Assembly: GCA_031270685.1 (NCBI GenBank)
Contig: JAISXA010000035.1
Coordinates: 1 to 37,360, forward strand
Length of the DNA: 37,360 bases
Reading direction: 5' to 3'
DNA from: Planctomycetota bacterium
GTDB taxonomy: Bacteria; Planctomycetota; SZUA-567
The first letter of the stretch is position 1. Each line of letters opens with the position of its first letter. The position numbers and the translations under genes were made by a program. The notes under the pieces were generated by a model that worked only from the letters and a program-made list of their open reading frames with translations, searched no databases and had not been told where the DNA came from. Below are positions 16,491-24,689 of this stretch, piece after piece.

Positions 16491-17249
16491 TCATTTCCGC
16501 CGCTCGAGGAATTCCTCCCTGTTTTTGGGCGCTTCCGGATGGTTTTTTATGGTGCGGAGCAGGTCGCGCAGCCACTCCTGGACGCGCACGACGCCGACCA
16601 TGAATTTCTCGACCGCGCCGCGGCTGGGGAAATCTATGCCGTAACGCCGGCCGAGCCGGACCGCGTCCTTGGCCCGGCCGAGAAGAAACGTGCCCCTGGT
16701 CGAAACGTCGATGATCTTCAGTCCGTCCCCGGCGACGATGATGTTGCGGGAATGCACGTCCAGGAAGGCGAGCCGGTGCCGGTGCAGCGTCTGCACCGTT
16801 TTCACGATCTCCGGATGGTATTTGACGATGCTGTCCTGCATGGCGAGGCTTTCGCCCGGGATGTACTGGATGAGGGCGTAGGTTTCGGGGTATGCGCGCC
16901 GGCCTTCGCGCTCCGCGACGAGGTAGATTTCCTGGATGACGTCGCACCCCGCGTCGACGGCCAGGTTGACGCGCCGCATCAATTGCGAATAGAACGGCCC
17001 GCGGATCCGCCGCCACAGGCGCACCTCGAAGCGGCGGTCCACCTCCCAGTCGTGCTTGAGGACATAGCGCCTTCCGCCGTCCTCGAGAAAATACACCCGG
17101 TGGTCGGCGATGGTGTGGGGATGGCGTTCGGCCTTGATCTCCCCTTTCAGAAATCGCTGCAGGACGTCCCAGTAATCGCGGCCGTCGTCCTTTTGATAGA
17201 CGTTGAAGCCGCCTCTGCGGTCATGACGGATAGCGCGCCGCGAAGCCAC
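16491..17249 (-). CDS. WaaY/RfaY-like lipopolysaccharide core kinase
   Basis: A 252-residue small kinase-fold protein. A lysine in RRYVLKHDW (Lys65) fits the ATP-binding lysine. FYSQLMRRVNLAVDAGC and the long spacing resemble WaaY, which phosphorylates heptose II of the LPS inner core. The catalytic loop reads FLDVHSRNIIV (Asp164, Asn169) and the metal-binding motif is KIIDVS (Asp181). The match is to family architecture rather than strong identity, so another lipid, sugar or protein substrate is possible. The start is GTG at 17249, immediately after the patatin stop codon (TAGGTG), with GGAGG about eight bases upstream. This arrangement implies translational coupling and suggests that both act on the cell envelope. 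Confidence 0.8.
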   Translation of the reverse strand: MASRRAIRHDRRGGFNVYQKDDGRDYWDVLQRFLKGEIKAERHPHTIADHRVYFLEDGGRRYVLKHDWEVDRRFEVRLWRRIRGPFYSQLMRRVNLAVDAGCDVIQEIYLVAEREGRRAYPETYALIQYIPGESLAMQDSIVKYHPEIVKTVQTLHRHRLAFLDVHSRNIIVAGDGLKIIDVSTRGTFLLGRAKDAVRLGRRYGIDFPSRGAVEKFMVGVVRVQEWLRDLLRTIKNHPEAPKNREEFLERRK

Positions 17250-18143
17250 CTAATCCCCTCCGGCGAAACGTTCGATCTCGGGAAGCGTCCGTTCGGCGGC
17301 GGCGCGCCCGCGTTCCACCGCCTCGTCGATCCGGCTGAAATCGCCCCAAAAAATGTCTTCGACCTCCGGGCGGATCGTCGAATCCGCTCCGGAGATCTCG
17401 TTGCGGCGCAGTAATTCGCTCTGAATGGAGAGTATCCGCCGCACCACGTCGAATCCGGTGTCGGGCCGGTGATCGCGGTCGAGCGGGCTGCAAATGTCGA
17501 CGGCGATCACCTTGTCCGCGCCGAGGGCCCGGCACAACCCCACCGGCACCGGGCAGACCGGGGCCGCGTCGGCGTAATCCCTGCCCTCGTGCCGGTACGG
17601 CGCGAAAAGCATCCCCACCGCCACGGCCGCCTTCAGCAGCGGGTTGAGCGGTCCGGCGACGAACTCCCGCACCTCGCCGCCGGTGAGATCCAACGCATTG
17701 ATCCCGAACGGGACGGCGAGGGAGCCGATCTCCGGGCCGTCGCCGGGGAAAAAGGCGTCTATGGCCTTGTTCACGGGATGCGGGCTGCGAAGGCCGCGCC
17801 GGAGCGAAATTGTCGCCGCCACGGAAAGGGTGGCGATTTTTTTGGCCAAAGGCCCGAACCGGCCGGGGCGGCGGTGCAATCCGTCCCCCTTGTTGGGCCG
17901 CGCGAGTCGGCCGAACAGGGAGGATGCGCGAAAATAGTCGATGATGCGCGGAACCGTTTCCGTCGTCGAGGGATGTTGCGCATACAGGGCGCCGATCACC
18001 GCCCCCATGCTGGAGCCGGTCACGCAGTGGGGCCGGACTCCCGCCTCCTCGAGCCGGGAAAGCACCCCAAGGTGCGCGAAAGCCCTTCCGCCGCCTCCGC
18101 CGAGTGCGATGCCGATTCCGGATGTTTTCTTGCGTTCGTTCAT
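17250..18143 (-). CDS. Patatin-like phospholipase
   Basis: A 297-residue patatin-fold lipid acyl hydrolase of the RssA type, without a signal peptide. It has the oxyanion-hole glycine run GGGGGRAFAHLG (about 16-27), the nucleophile elbow GSSMG (Ser45) and the catalytic aspartate in DYADAAPV (Asp192). The usual D-G-G/A motif is D-A-A here, a mild departure. Such enzymes cleave acyl chains from phospholipids or lysophospholipids. The ATG at 18143 has no ribosome-binding site, but TATAAT ends seven bases before it, so the message is probably leaderless. A TTG start at 18179 would lie on the -35 box and is rejected. The WaaY-like gene follows without a gap. Confidence 0.9.
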   Translation of the reverse strand: MNERKKTSGIGIALGGGGGRAFAHLGVLSRLEEAGVRPHCVTGSSMGAVIGALYAQHPSTTETVPRIIDYFRASSLFGRLARPNKGDGLHRRPGRFGPLAKKIATLSVAATISLRRGLRSPHPVNKAIDAFFPGDGPEIGSLAVPFGINALDLTGGEVREFVAGPLNPLLKAAVAVGMLFAPYRHEGRDYADAAPVCPVPVGLCRALGADKVIAVDICSPLDRDHRPDTGFDVVRRILSIQSELLRRNEISGADSTIRPEVEDIFWGDFSRIDEAVERGRAAAERTLPEIERFAGGD

Positions 18144-18149
18144 AACGCG

Positions 18150-18179
18150 ATTATACGGATTGGCAGGACTCCATGGCAA
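18150..18179 (-). promoter_or_regulatory. Near-consensus sigma-70 promoter giving a leaderless patatin message
   Basis: On the minus strand, TTGCCA (18179-18174) and a perfect TATAAT (18155-18150) are 18 bases apart. The A of the patatin ATG (18143) is the seventh base after the -10 box, which is where transcription would be expected to start. Confidence 0.7.
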
Positions 18180-18186
18180 GGGGCGT

Positions 18187-18213
18187 AAAAAGAAAGCCGG
18201 GCATTGAGCCCGG
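18187..18213 (-). terminator. Intrinsic terminator upstream of the patatin promoter
   Basis: CCGGGC-ATTGA-GCCCGG (18197-18213) forms a GC-rich hairpin. Read on the minus strand it is followed by TTTCTTTTT. No minus-strand gene precedes it in the window, so it would block antisense transcription from the ubiB-like gene from entering the patatin operon. Confidence 0.55.
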
Positions 18214-18301
18214 AGCGGGGAGCGTGTAAAATGAAAAACGCGAATGTCGGGGACGGCCGAATGCGACGCGCGAAGAACGCGACGCCCAAGGGGGGTGTGC
18301 C

Positions 18302-20011
18302 TTGCGGGTCTGGGAGATGTATAAAACCTACGGCAACATTCTTCGGCTCAGGCAGATCCTGACTGTCCTGGCGAAGCATGGTTTTTCGCATTTTCTCTCC
18401 CGGATGCGGATCCATGATTACGCGCCGTGGATCGGCCGGCTCATGGACCCGGTCAAGGACCGGGGCGACGTCGCCGGGCGCGATCTTCCCACCCGGCTCG
18501 CCCAAGCCTTCCAGGAGCTCGGCCCCGCCTTCATCAAATTGGGGCAGCTTCTCGCGACCCGTCCCGACATCGTTTCGCAGGATTTCCAACAGGCTTTCGC
18601 CCGCCTTCAGGACAAGGTGAAGCCGTTGCCGCCGGAGACCATGATGCCGGTTCTCGAATCGGCGCTCGGCGGGACCGTGGGCGAGGCGTTCAAGGAATTC
18701 GACCGCATGGCGGTGGCGAGCGGCTCGATCGGGCAGGCGTATTACGCCGTCCTTCACGGCGGCGAGGAAGTGGTCGTCAAAATCAAGCGCCCCGGGATTG
18801 AAAAAATCATCGGGGAGGACCTCGCCCTTCTCGAATGGTTCGCCGAACTCATCGAGACGCACCTACCCGAACTCACGGCGATGCGTCCGACGTCCACCAT
18901 CCAGGAATTCCGCCGGGCGATGGAAAACGAGCTGGATTTCGTCGGCGAAGCCTCCTACACGACGAAATTCAGGGAGATGTTCGCCGGGGAGCCCCGGGTG
19001 ACGTGCCCGAGGACGCACTGGGAATTCGTCACCCACAGCGTGCTCGTCCTCGAGCGGCTCCGGGGGAACTCGCTGTCCCGGACCGGGGAGCTTCCGGAAA
19101 AGGTCCGAAGGGAACTTGCGTCGGTCCTGGCCGACTGCTTTATGCGCCAGTATTTCATGGAAGGGTTTTTCCACTCCGATCCCCATCCCGGCAACATCTT
19201 CGTTCTGCCGGAGGGGACCGTGGGTTTGCTCGATTTCGGGCAGGTGGGGCGGCTTTCCGACGAGCAGCGCCACATTCTCGGGCTCATCCTGATCGCCCTC
19301 GTCCAGGGCAACACCGATTCCATGGCCGACCTCTATGCGGAGATCGGCGCGTTTTCGCCCGAAGCCAACGTTCGGAGCTTCCGCCAGGATCTCGCCAACC
19401 TCGTCGACCGCTATTTCGGCATGCCGGCGGACCGGATCGATTTCGCCGCGCTCATCCAGGAGATACTGGGGGTGGCCCGCCGCAACGGCTTATACCTGCC
19501 GCGCAGCTTCGTCATGCTCTCCAAGAGCCTGGTGACCATTGCCGGGGTCGTTCGGGGCCTCGATCCTTCGTTCCGGCTCGACGCGGCGGTGCGGCCTTTC
19601 GCCAGACGCCTGGTCCTGGGGATGGTCAATCCGGCGTCGATTGCCAAACGCGGATTGGGAACGGCGACCCGCTTCCTGTCCCTGCTGCGGCGGATGCCGG
19701 ACGACGCCAAGGATCTGGTGGAAAAAGCCAAGGCTGGCAAGTTCACCATCGTCTTCCATCACGAGAATCTCCACGACGTCGTCGAGCGCATCAGCCGGGC
19801 GCTTGACCGGTTCTCCCTGGGCGTCGTGGCGGCCGCGGTCATCATCGGCTGCTCGATAATACTGGTCGCCGGCCAGGGCGCGATGCCGGCCAGCGATCTG
19901 CCGATCTTCGGGCGGGTGCCCCTGTCCATGATGGTGGCGAGCATAGGCTTCTTCGCGGCGATCCTGGTGGTGCTGTATCTGGCGTGGGGGATTTTCCGTG
20001 ACAAGGGTTAG
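18302..20011 (+). CDS. UbiB/ABC1/ADCK-family atypical kinase
   Basis: A 569-residue membrane-anchored kinase-like protein. Diagnostic features are the family KxGQ motif FIKLGQLLATRPDIV (Lys79), the Ala-rich loop ASGSIGQAY that replaces the usual P-loop (139-147), the ATP lysine in VVVKIK (Lys160), the catalytic FHSDPHPGNIF and the metal-binding LLDFGQVG. Two hydrophobic segments close the protein (about 503-523 and 540-562). Relatives support quinone biosynthesis or lipid handling through ATPase activity. No quinone genes are nearby, so the specific role is open. It begins with TTG at 18302 preceded by GGGGGG; ATG at 18317 is an alternative. It heads a run of plus-strand genes that overlap or nearly touch through 28475. 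Confidence 0.92.
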   Translation: MRVWEMYKTYGNILRLRQILTVLAKHGFSHFLSRMRIHDYAPWIGRLMDPVKDRGDVAGRDLPTRLAQAFQELGPAFIKLGQLLATRPDIVSQDFQQAFARLQDKVKPLPPETMMPVLESALGGTVGEAFKEFDRMAVASGSIGQAYYAVLHGGEEVVVKIKRPGIEKIIGEDLALLEWFAELIETHLPELTAMRPTSTIQEFRRAMENELDFVGEASYTTKFREMFAGEPRVTCPRTHWEFVTHSVLVLERLRGNSLSRTGELPEKVRRELASVLADCFMRQYFMEGFFHSDPHPGNIFVLPEGTVGLLDFGQVGRLSDEQRHILGLILIALVQGNTDSMADLYAEIGAFSPEANVRSFRQDLANLVDRYFGMPADRIDFAALIQEILGVARRNGLYLPRSFVMLSKSLVTIAGVVRGLDPSFRLDAAVRPFARRLVLGMVNPASIAKRGLGTATRFLSLLRRMPDDAKDLVEKAKAGKFTIVFHHENLHDVVERISRALDRFSLGVVAAAVIIGCSIILVAGQGAMPASDLPIFGRVPLSMMVASIGFFAAILVVLYLAWGIFRDKG

Positions 20012-20747
20012 AGCCGTCCTGTCCGCCATTCTCGTCGCTCTCGCGATTCCGGGGTGCGGCGGCGAACCGGAGGCGTTTCCGGAGCCGGGCGACGCGAACG
20101 AGTCGTCGGCGATAATCCGTGAAACCGGAGGCGGCGACATCATCGTCGTCTACTCCCCCTATCCGCTTCGCCGCGGCGCGCCGCCCGACGGCGTCAGGCG
20201 GGCGGCGCAACAGGCGATCGGGCGCGGGCAGTGCTCCGCGGCCGCGTTCTTCTGGTCCGAAAAAGCCATGTCCATCCGGTGGATTCGGAGCCAGATCGCC
20301 GAGCGGATCCGTTTCGGCCTGCCGCCGCGGGTCATATTGGCCGGCCATGGATTGGGGGCCACGGCGGCCGCCGAAACCGCCCGGACCCTTTGCCGCGATC
20401 CCTCCGACGTCGTGGTGGCGTTGCTGCTCACCGTCGACGCGGTCAAGACCGGTCCCATCGGCTCCGCCGCCGGGGTCACCGGCAGCGTCATCGCCAGCAG
20501 CCTCCCCGGGGTGAAGGTCAGCTTCGCCGCCTACGATTCCGCGCCGGCGCCGGACGGCCTGCGGCTGCTTGCCCACGTCAACTACTACCAGACGGCGACC
20601 GTATATCACGGCGCGCCCATGCCGGGCGCGGAGAACCACCGCCTGGACGATTCGACCGGCGTGCTCAACCACGGCAATGTCGACGATTTCGCCTTCCCCA
20701 TGCTGGCGTCCGACCTGCGGCGGGCGATGGCGGGGGGGGGATCGTGA
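19998..20747 (+). CDS. Lipoprotein with alpha/beta-hydrolase-like elbow lacking the serine
   Basis: A 249-residue predicted lipoprotein: basic start MTRVR, hydrophobic stretch and lipobox AIPGC (Cys about 20). The body suggests an alpha/beta-hydrolase shape: a strand (DIIVVYSPYP), a helix, then RVILAGHGLGATAAAETA, which looks like a nucleophile elbow GxSxG with glycine in place of serine. A later LLLTVDAV and a VLNHGNVDDF segment sit where the acid and histidine would fall. If this reading is right the protein is a non-catalytic relative, perhaps binding a lipid or protein. The family is not certain. GTG start at 19998 overlaps the ubiB-like stop by 14 bases. Its own stop overlaps the next start (GTGA). 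A nine-G run lies just before its end. Confidence 0.75.
   Translation: MTRVRAVLSAILVALAIPGCGGEPEAFPEPGDANESSAIIRETGGGDIIVVYSPYPLRRGAPPDGVRRAAQQAIGRGQCSAAAFFWSEKAMSIRWIRSQIAERIRFGLPPRVILAGHGLGATAAAETARTLCRDPSDVVVALLLTVDAVKTGPIGSAAGVTGSVIASSLPGVKVSFAAYDSAPAPDGLRLLAHVNYYQTATVYHGAPMPGAENHRLDDSTGVLNHGNVDDFAFPMLASDLRRAMAGGGS
20732..20740 (+). repeat. Nine-G homopolymer at a gene junction
   Basis: Nine consecutive G bases in the last codons of the hydrolase-like lipoprotein, four bases before the overlapping GTG of the next gene. One extra G would remove the stop and fuse the two lipoproteins in frame. Confidence 0.8.
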
Positions 20748-21418
20748 CTTCGCGAACGTTTCCGCCGCTTCTCGCCGCGCCGCTTTTCGCGCTTCTCGCC
20801 GGGTGTTACGACAACGTCCTGTGGGACTACCGCGACGATCCCTATCTCGCCGAAATGGCCCGGGGAGGGGTGGAGGAAGCGTTGCGCAACGCCAACAGCG
20901 TCTACATCGACACGCGGCAGATCGCGTTGCGCACGCTGGCCGAGGCGTCGGGGCGCGCCCGGAAGGCCGGAAAGACCGCCGCGGCGGATCGCCTCGCCGA
21001 CGCGGTCATCCGCCGCTACCAGGTGGAAAAGGATCCCTCGGTCCGCGCCTGCGTCGTTCTCCTGTGCGCGCCGGCCATCGGCCGCGGGTCGACGCCGATG
21101 GTCGTTTTTCTCAGAGCCAGGATCGCGTCCGGCGAGTTTGCCGGCTACGCCGCGATTTCCCTCGCCCATCTCGCCCCCCGCAACGCCTACCGGGACATCG
21201 TGCCGCTCACGCGCCATCCCTCCCCCGGGGTCCGGTTGCAGGCCGCGACGGCGCTCGCCGTTCTCGGCGACCCAAAGGGGCGCGACGCGGCGGTCCGGGT
21301 GCTGTGGAGCATGCGGGAGCCGGAATGGCCGGCGGAGGTCGCTGGACAGCCGCTGCCGCAGGCGGCGGATTCGCTTCGCCTGCGGATCGAACGCGTGTTC
21401 GGACCCTTGTCCAATTGA
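20744..21418 (+). CDS. HEAT-repeat-like lipoprotein
   Basis: A 224-residue predicted lipoprotein with signal sequence and lipobox LLAGC (Cys about 21). The mature part is all-helical. The segment GVRLQAATALAVLGDPKGRDAAVRVL near the C-terminus looks like a HEAT/PBS-lyase repeat, and GYAAISLAHLAPRNAYRDIVPL just before it is another. Such repeats form a superhelix that binds partner proteins; no enzymatic motif is seen. The GTG start overlaps the stop of the previous gene by four bases, with the long G run acting as the only ribosome-site-like sequence, so expression is probably coupled. The glycosidase-like gene begins 11 bases after its stop. It may act with the preceding lipoprotein at the outer membrane; this is inferred from coupling only. 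Confidence 0.75.
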   Translation: MTSRTFPPLLAAPLFALLAGCYDNVLWDYRDDPYLAEMARGGVEEALRNANSVYIDTRQIALRTLAEASGRARKAGKTAAADRLADAVIRRYQVEKDPSVRACVVLLCAPAIGRGSTPMVVFLRARIASGEFAGYAAISLAHLAPRNAYRDIVPLTRHPSPGVRLQAATALAVLGDPKGRDAAVRVLWSMREPEWPAEVAGQPLPQAADSLRLRIERVFGPLSN

Positions 21419-21429
21419 GGGATTGCATC

Positions 21430-22291
21430 ATGGCCCGCAAGGCAGCGACCAAGACCGATACCCGCCGTCGGATCGAGTTTCCGAAGGATTTCGTGTGGGG
21501 CGCGCAGTCCGATCCGGTTTTTTCCGAGGGCGAGACGATCAGCGACTGGGCCGGTTTCGCCGGTCCCGACGGCAGCGTTCCCGACGACGGTCCCCGGCAT
21601 TGGCGGCGTTACCGGTACGATTTCCGCTTCCTTTCCTCGCTCGGACTCAACGCCTACCGTTTCGGGCTCGACTGGGCGCGGCTGCAACGGGAACCCTGCG
21701 CCGCGTTCGGCCGCGAGGAGCGCTACCGCTATCTGGAAATGCTCGCCGAGCTGCGCAGCCTCGGCATTGAACCGTGGCTCACCCTCCATAACCACGCCCT
21801 GCCAGGCTGGGCGGCGAAAGCCGGCGGCTGGTTGAACCCCGAACTTCCGCGCCAATTCGCGGATTACGCGGCGCGCCTCGCCGATCTCACCGACGGCGAG
21901 GTGGTCAATTGGGTGACGATCCACGAACCGCAGTTCTACGCCTGGAGTTCCCGGGTGTGGGGGTTGTTTCCAGGTTCCGACCGGGGACGGTTCGGATTGG
22001 CTCGCCGGACGCTGATGCGGCTCCGCGACGCCCACCGTCTCGCGGCGGCGGAGATCAGGAAGCGGCTGAAAAACGTCCGCATCGGCATTTCGCTTCCCGG
22101 GGTTCTTCTACGCGCCGCTTCTGGACCAGTTTTCCCCGCATAGCGGACTTTCCGGCGGGAGGGGGCTGCTTTCCGTGGACTTCCGCGATCCCGGCCGCCG
22201 CCGCGAGGCGCGGGGATTCGCGAAAAGCCTGGCGCGGATCATTCGCGACAATGCGCTGTTCGAGGAGGGCGGTCTTGGGAACGAGGCCTGA
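21430..22291 (+). pseudogene. Glycoside hydrolase family 1 remnant (frameshift and internal deletion)
   Basis: The first 220 or so residues look like the first half of a family 1 beta-glycosidase: FPKDFVWGAQSDPVFSEG, LGLNAYRFGLDWARL, PWLTLHNHALPGWAAK, and VNWVTIHEPQFYAW with the acid/base glutamate region (usually NEP). At 22099-22102 (GGGG) the frame breaks and a stop follows at 22141. Skipping one base continues the homology as FFYAPLLDQFSP and then GLLSVDFRDP...SLARIIRDNAL, which matches the family's last strand and helix, ending at 22291. About 150-200 residues that should contain the nucleophile ENG are absent even in the corrected reading, so an active retaining glycosidase is unlikely. 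The frameshift alone could be an assembly error; the missing section cannot be explained that way. The corrected end overlaps the next start. Confidence 0.7.
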
Positions 22292-23192
22292 TTCGCTGGC
22301 GGGATCCTGGTATCCCGCGTCCGCTTCCGCGTTGCGCGCGGAGGTGACGGCATGCGCCCGGTACGCCAAGGGGAGGCTCGCCGGCACGGATTTTCGGAAC
22401 CGCGGAACGCCGGTCGCCATCGTCGTGCCGCATGCCGGTCTCGCCTATTCGGGCGGCGTCGCCGCGACCGGATATCTCGCGGTGCGCGAGGCGTTCGTCC
22501 GGGTGGATGCCTTCGTCGTTTTCGGCGCGGTCCACCGGTTCCGCGTCGCCGTTCCCGGTTTGTGGGCGCGGGGGGAGTGGCGGACGCCGCTCGGCGACAT
22601 CCAGGTCGACGGGGAGATCGCCGACGCGCTCCTGGATGCGGGGCTGTGCGAGGAAAACGAGGCCGCGCACCGGGGAGACAACGCGATAGAATTGCAGACG
22701 CCTTTCATCAAGGCGCTTTTCCCGGAGGCGAAGATCGTCCCGCTGGCCGCCGCGTTTTTTCCCGGGGCCGCCGGGTTCGGCGCGAATGCGTCAAGGGTTG
22801 TCCGGGAGACGGCGCCGGGGAGGGTCGTGATCGCCGTCGCGTCCACCGACCTTACGCATTACGGCGCTTCCTTCGGCGTCATGCCCGCCGGCGTGGGCGC
22901 ACCGGCGCTCGAATGGACGCGCAAGAACGACCGGCGCTTTCTGGACGCCTTGACCGGCCTCGACCTCGAAGCCATCGTGCCCATCGCCGCCAGGGACGGC
23001 AGCGCGTGCGGCGCGGGCGCGGCGGCGGCGGCGGCCGGATGGGCGCGGGAGCGGGGCGCGGAACGGGGAACCGTGCTCGCCTACGCGACCAGTCACGACA
23101 TCGCGCCGTCCGGAATCGCCGAGCATTTCGTGGGCTACGGATCGGTTCTATATGCTTCGAACGTCGACTGTCAAAAAGGAGGATCGGCATGA
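22275..23192 (+). CDS. amrB: MEMO-family protein (AmmeMemoRadiSam system protein B)
   Basis: A 305-residue MEMO-fold protein, related to non-haem-iron dioxygenases of the LigB type. Conserved histidine-bearing motifs are visible: VPHAGLAYSGGVAATGY near the start, VFGAVHR, AIELQTPFIKALFP, STDLTHYGASFG and YATSHDI near the end. In bacteria this family often neighbours an AMMECR1 protein and a radical SAM enzyme; neither is in the window, and the biochemical role is poorly defined. The start used is TTG at 22275, preceded by GAGGAGGGCGG and inside the corrected end of the glycosidase remnant. No ATG fits the conserved N-terminus (SLAGSWYPAS). Its stop overlaps the rhamnulokinase ATG by four bases (ATGA). 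Confidence 0.9.
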   Translation: MGTRPDSLAGSWYPASASALRAEVTACARYAKGRLAGTDFRNRGTPVAIVVPHAGLAYSGGVAATGYLAVREAFVRVDAFVVFGAVHRFRVAVPGLWARGEWRTPLGDIQVDGEIADALLDAGLCEENEAAHRGDNAIELQTPFIKALFPEAKIVPLAAAFFPGAAGFGANASRVVRETAPGRVVIAVASTDLTHYGASFGVMPAGVGAPALEWTRKNDRRFLDALTGLDLEAIVPIAARDGSACGAGAAAAAAGWARERGAERGTVLAYATSHDIAPSGIAEHFVGYGSVLYASNVDCQKGGSA

Positions 23193-24643
23193 AAAAATCG
23201 GGAATAGCCACGGTCGACCTCGGCGCATCCGGCGGCAGGATCAGCGTGCTCGCGCGCGACGGCGACGCTCTGGAGTTGAAGACGGTCCACCGCTTCGTCC
23301 ATCCCGTCCATGTGTTGTCGCAGCGAAACGCTTCGGGCCTCGCGGTCCGCCGCTACTGGAATCCCGGCGTCATCCACGAAAACATCCTGACCGGGCTGCG
23401 CGCCGTGCCGGACGACATCCATCTCGAATCGGTCGGGATCAACGGCTGGGGTTCGGACGGCGTCTGGCTGGACCGGGACGGGAGCCTGCTCGGCCTGCCG
23501 TCGCAGGGTCGGGAGACGCGCTGGATCGAGGCCAACGCCGAGATCGAGGCCGTCGTCCCCGACCGGGAGCGTTTCCGCCTCACCGGCGTCCGCAACGAAT
23601 CCTTTTGCCACGTCAATCTGTTGTATTGGCATGCGCGGCGCCATCCGCGCCTCGTGGAGCTTGCCGACGCGTTCCTTCCCCTGCCGTCGCTGTTCAACTA
23701 CTGGCTGTGCGGCCAACGCGCGGCGGAGCGGTCGTGGATCGGAACCGGGCAGCTAATGGGGATCGACGGCGGCTATTGCGGCGAAGTTTTCGGCAGGCTG
23801 GGGCTCCCGCGCGACAAGATGCCGCCCATCGTCGGTCCGGGCGCCGCGCTCGGGAAATTGCACCCGCTCGTCGCCGAGGCCGTCGGCCGCCCGGAGTGCG
23901 CCGTCACCGCGCCCGCGCAGCACGACACCGCTTGCGCCTTCGCCGCGGCCCGGGCTCTGGCCGGGGCGGACGCGAATACGCTGGTGATCAGCGCCGGCAC
24001 CTGGTGGCTTTCGGGGATGGAGCTCTCCGCCGCCGTGGTCGACGATGCGGCGTACGACGCGGCGCTCACCAATGTGCCCGGCGACTCGGGCTGGATCCTG
24101 CACCATATCGGGTTCGGCAGTTGGCCGGCCCAGGAGCTTCGCCGGGAATGGTCGCTTGAGGACGGCAACGACATGAGCTGGGAAGAATTCGACGCGCTCG
24201 CGCTGTCCGACGCCGGCGAGGTCCCGACGCTGGACACCAACGACGTCCGTCTGCTGTCGCCGGAAAACATGGGCCGGGCGTTGGGCGAATGCGCGGGCTT
24301 GCGGGCGCCCGGGCGCGCCCGGCTCGCCCGGCTGGCGTACGAGGGACTCGTCGCCGCCACCGGGAAAATCGTGAGCAACCTTTCCGCCGTTTCCGGAAGG
24401 AAAATCGAACGCATTCTCATTGTCGGCGGCGGCGCGAAAAACGACGCCCTCAACCAGCGCCTCGCCGACGCGACCGGGATCGAGATCCGAACCGCCCTTC
24501 CGAACGCGACCACCCTGGGAAGCGCGCTCATCCAGGCCAGGGCGCTGGGTTGGTACGGATCGCTTTCCGAGGCGGCGGGACTCTTGCCCATGGAGCCGAT
24601 GCGCGCATTCCGCAGTGGCGGCAACGGGCCGTTGCCGCTATAA
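23189..24643 (+). CDS. rhaB: Rhamnulokinase-like FGGY sugar kinase
   Basis: A 484-residue FGGY-family kinase, the length expected for RhaB (about 489). It opens with the ATP-binding IATVDLGASGGRISV (the family usually has ASSGR), followed by the YWNPGVIHENILTGL and VGINGWGSDGVWLD segments that distinguish rhamnulokinases. AQHDTACAFAA (around residue 243) carries the catalytic aspartate. LVISAGTWWLSG and ILIVGGGAKND are the C-terminal phosphate and adenosine sites. The reaction would be L-rhamnulose to L-rhamnulose 1-phosphate, but neither rhamnose isomerase nor rhamnulose-phosphate aldolase is nearby, so a related deoxy-ketose is possible. ATG at 23189 has AAGGAGG at good spacing and overlaps the MEMO stop. 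Confidence 0.88.
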   Translation: MKKSGIATVDLGASGGRISVLARDGDALELKTVHRFVHPVHVLSQRNASGLAVRRYWNPGVIHENILTGLRAVPDDIHLESVGINGWGSDGVWLDRDGSLLGLPSQGRETRWIEANAEIEAVVPDRERFRLTGVRNESFCHVNLLYWHARRHPRLVELADAFLPLPSLFNYWLCGQRAAERSWIGTGQLMGIDGGYCGEVFGRLGLPRDKMPPIVGPGAALGKLHPLVAEAVGRPECAVTAPAQHDTACAFAAARALAGADANTLVISAGTWWLSGMELSAAVVDDAAYDAALTNVPGDSGWILHHIGFGSWPAQELRREWSLEDGNDMSWEEFDALALSDAGEVPTLDTNDVRLLSPENMGRALGECAGLRAPGRARLARLAYEGLVAATGKIVSNLSAVSGRKIERILIVGGGAKNDALNQRLADATGIEIRTALPNATTLGSALIQARALGWYGSLSEAAGLLPMEPMRAFRSGGNGPLPL

Positions 24644-24689
24644 TGCCGCCGGGGAATGCCGCGGGACGGGGAAAAAGGAGCGAGGCGAG

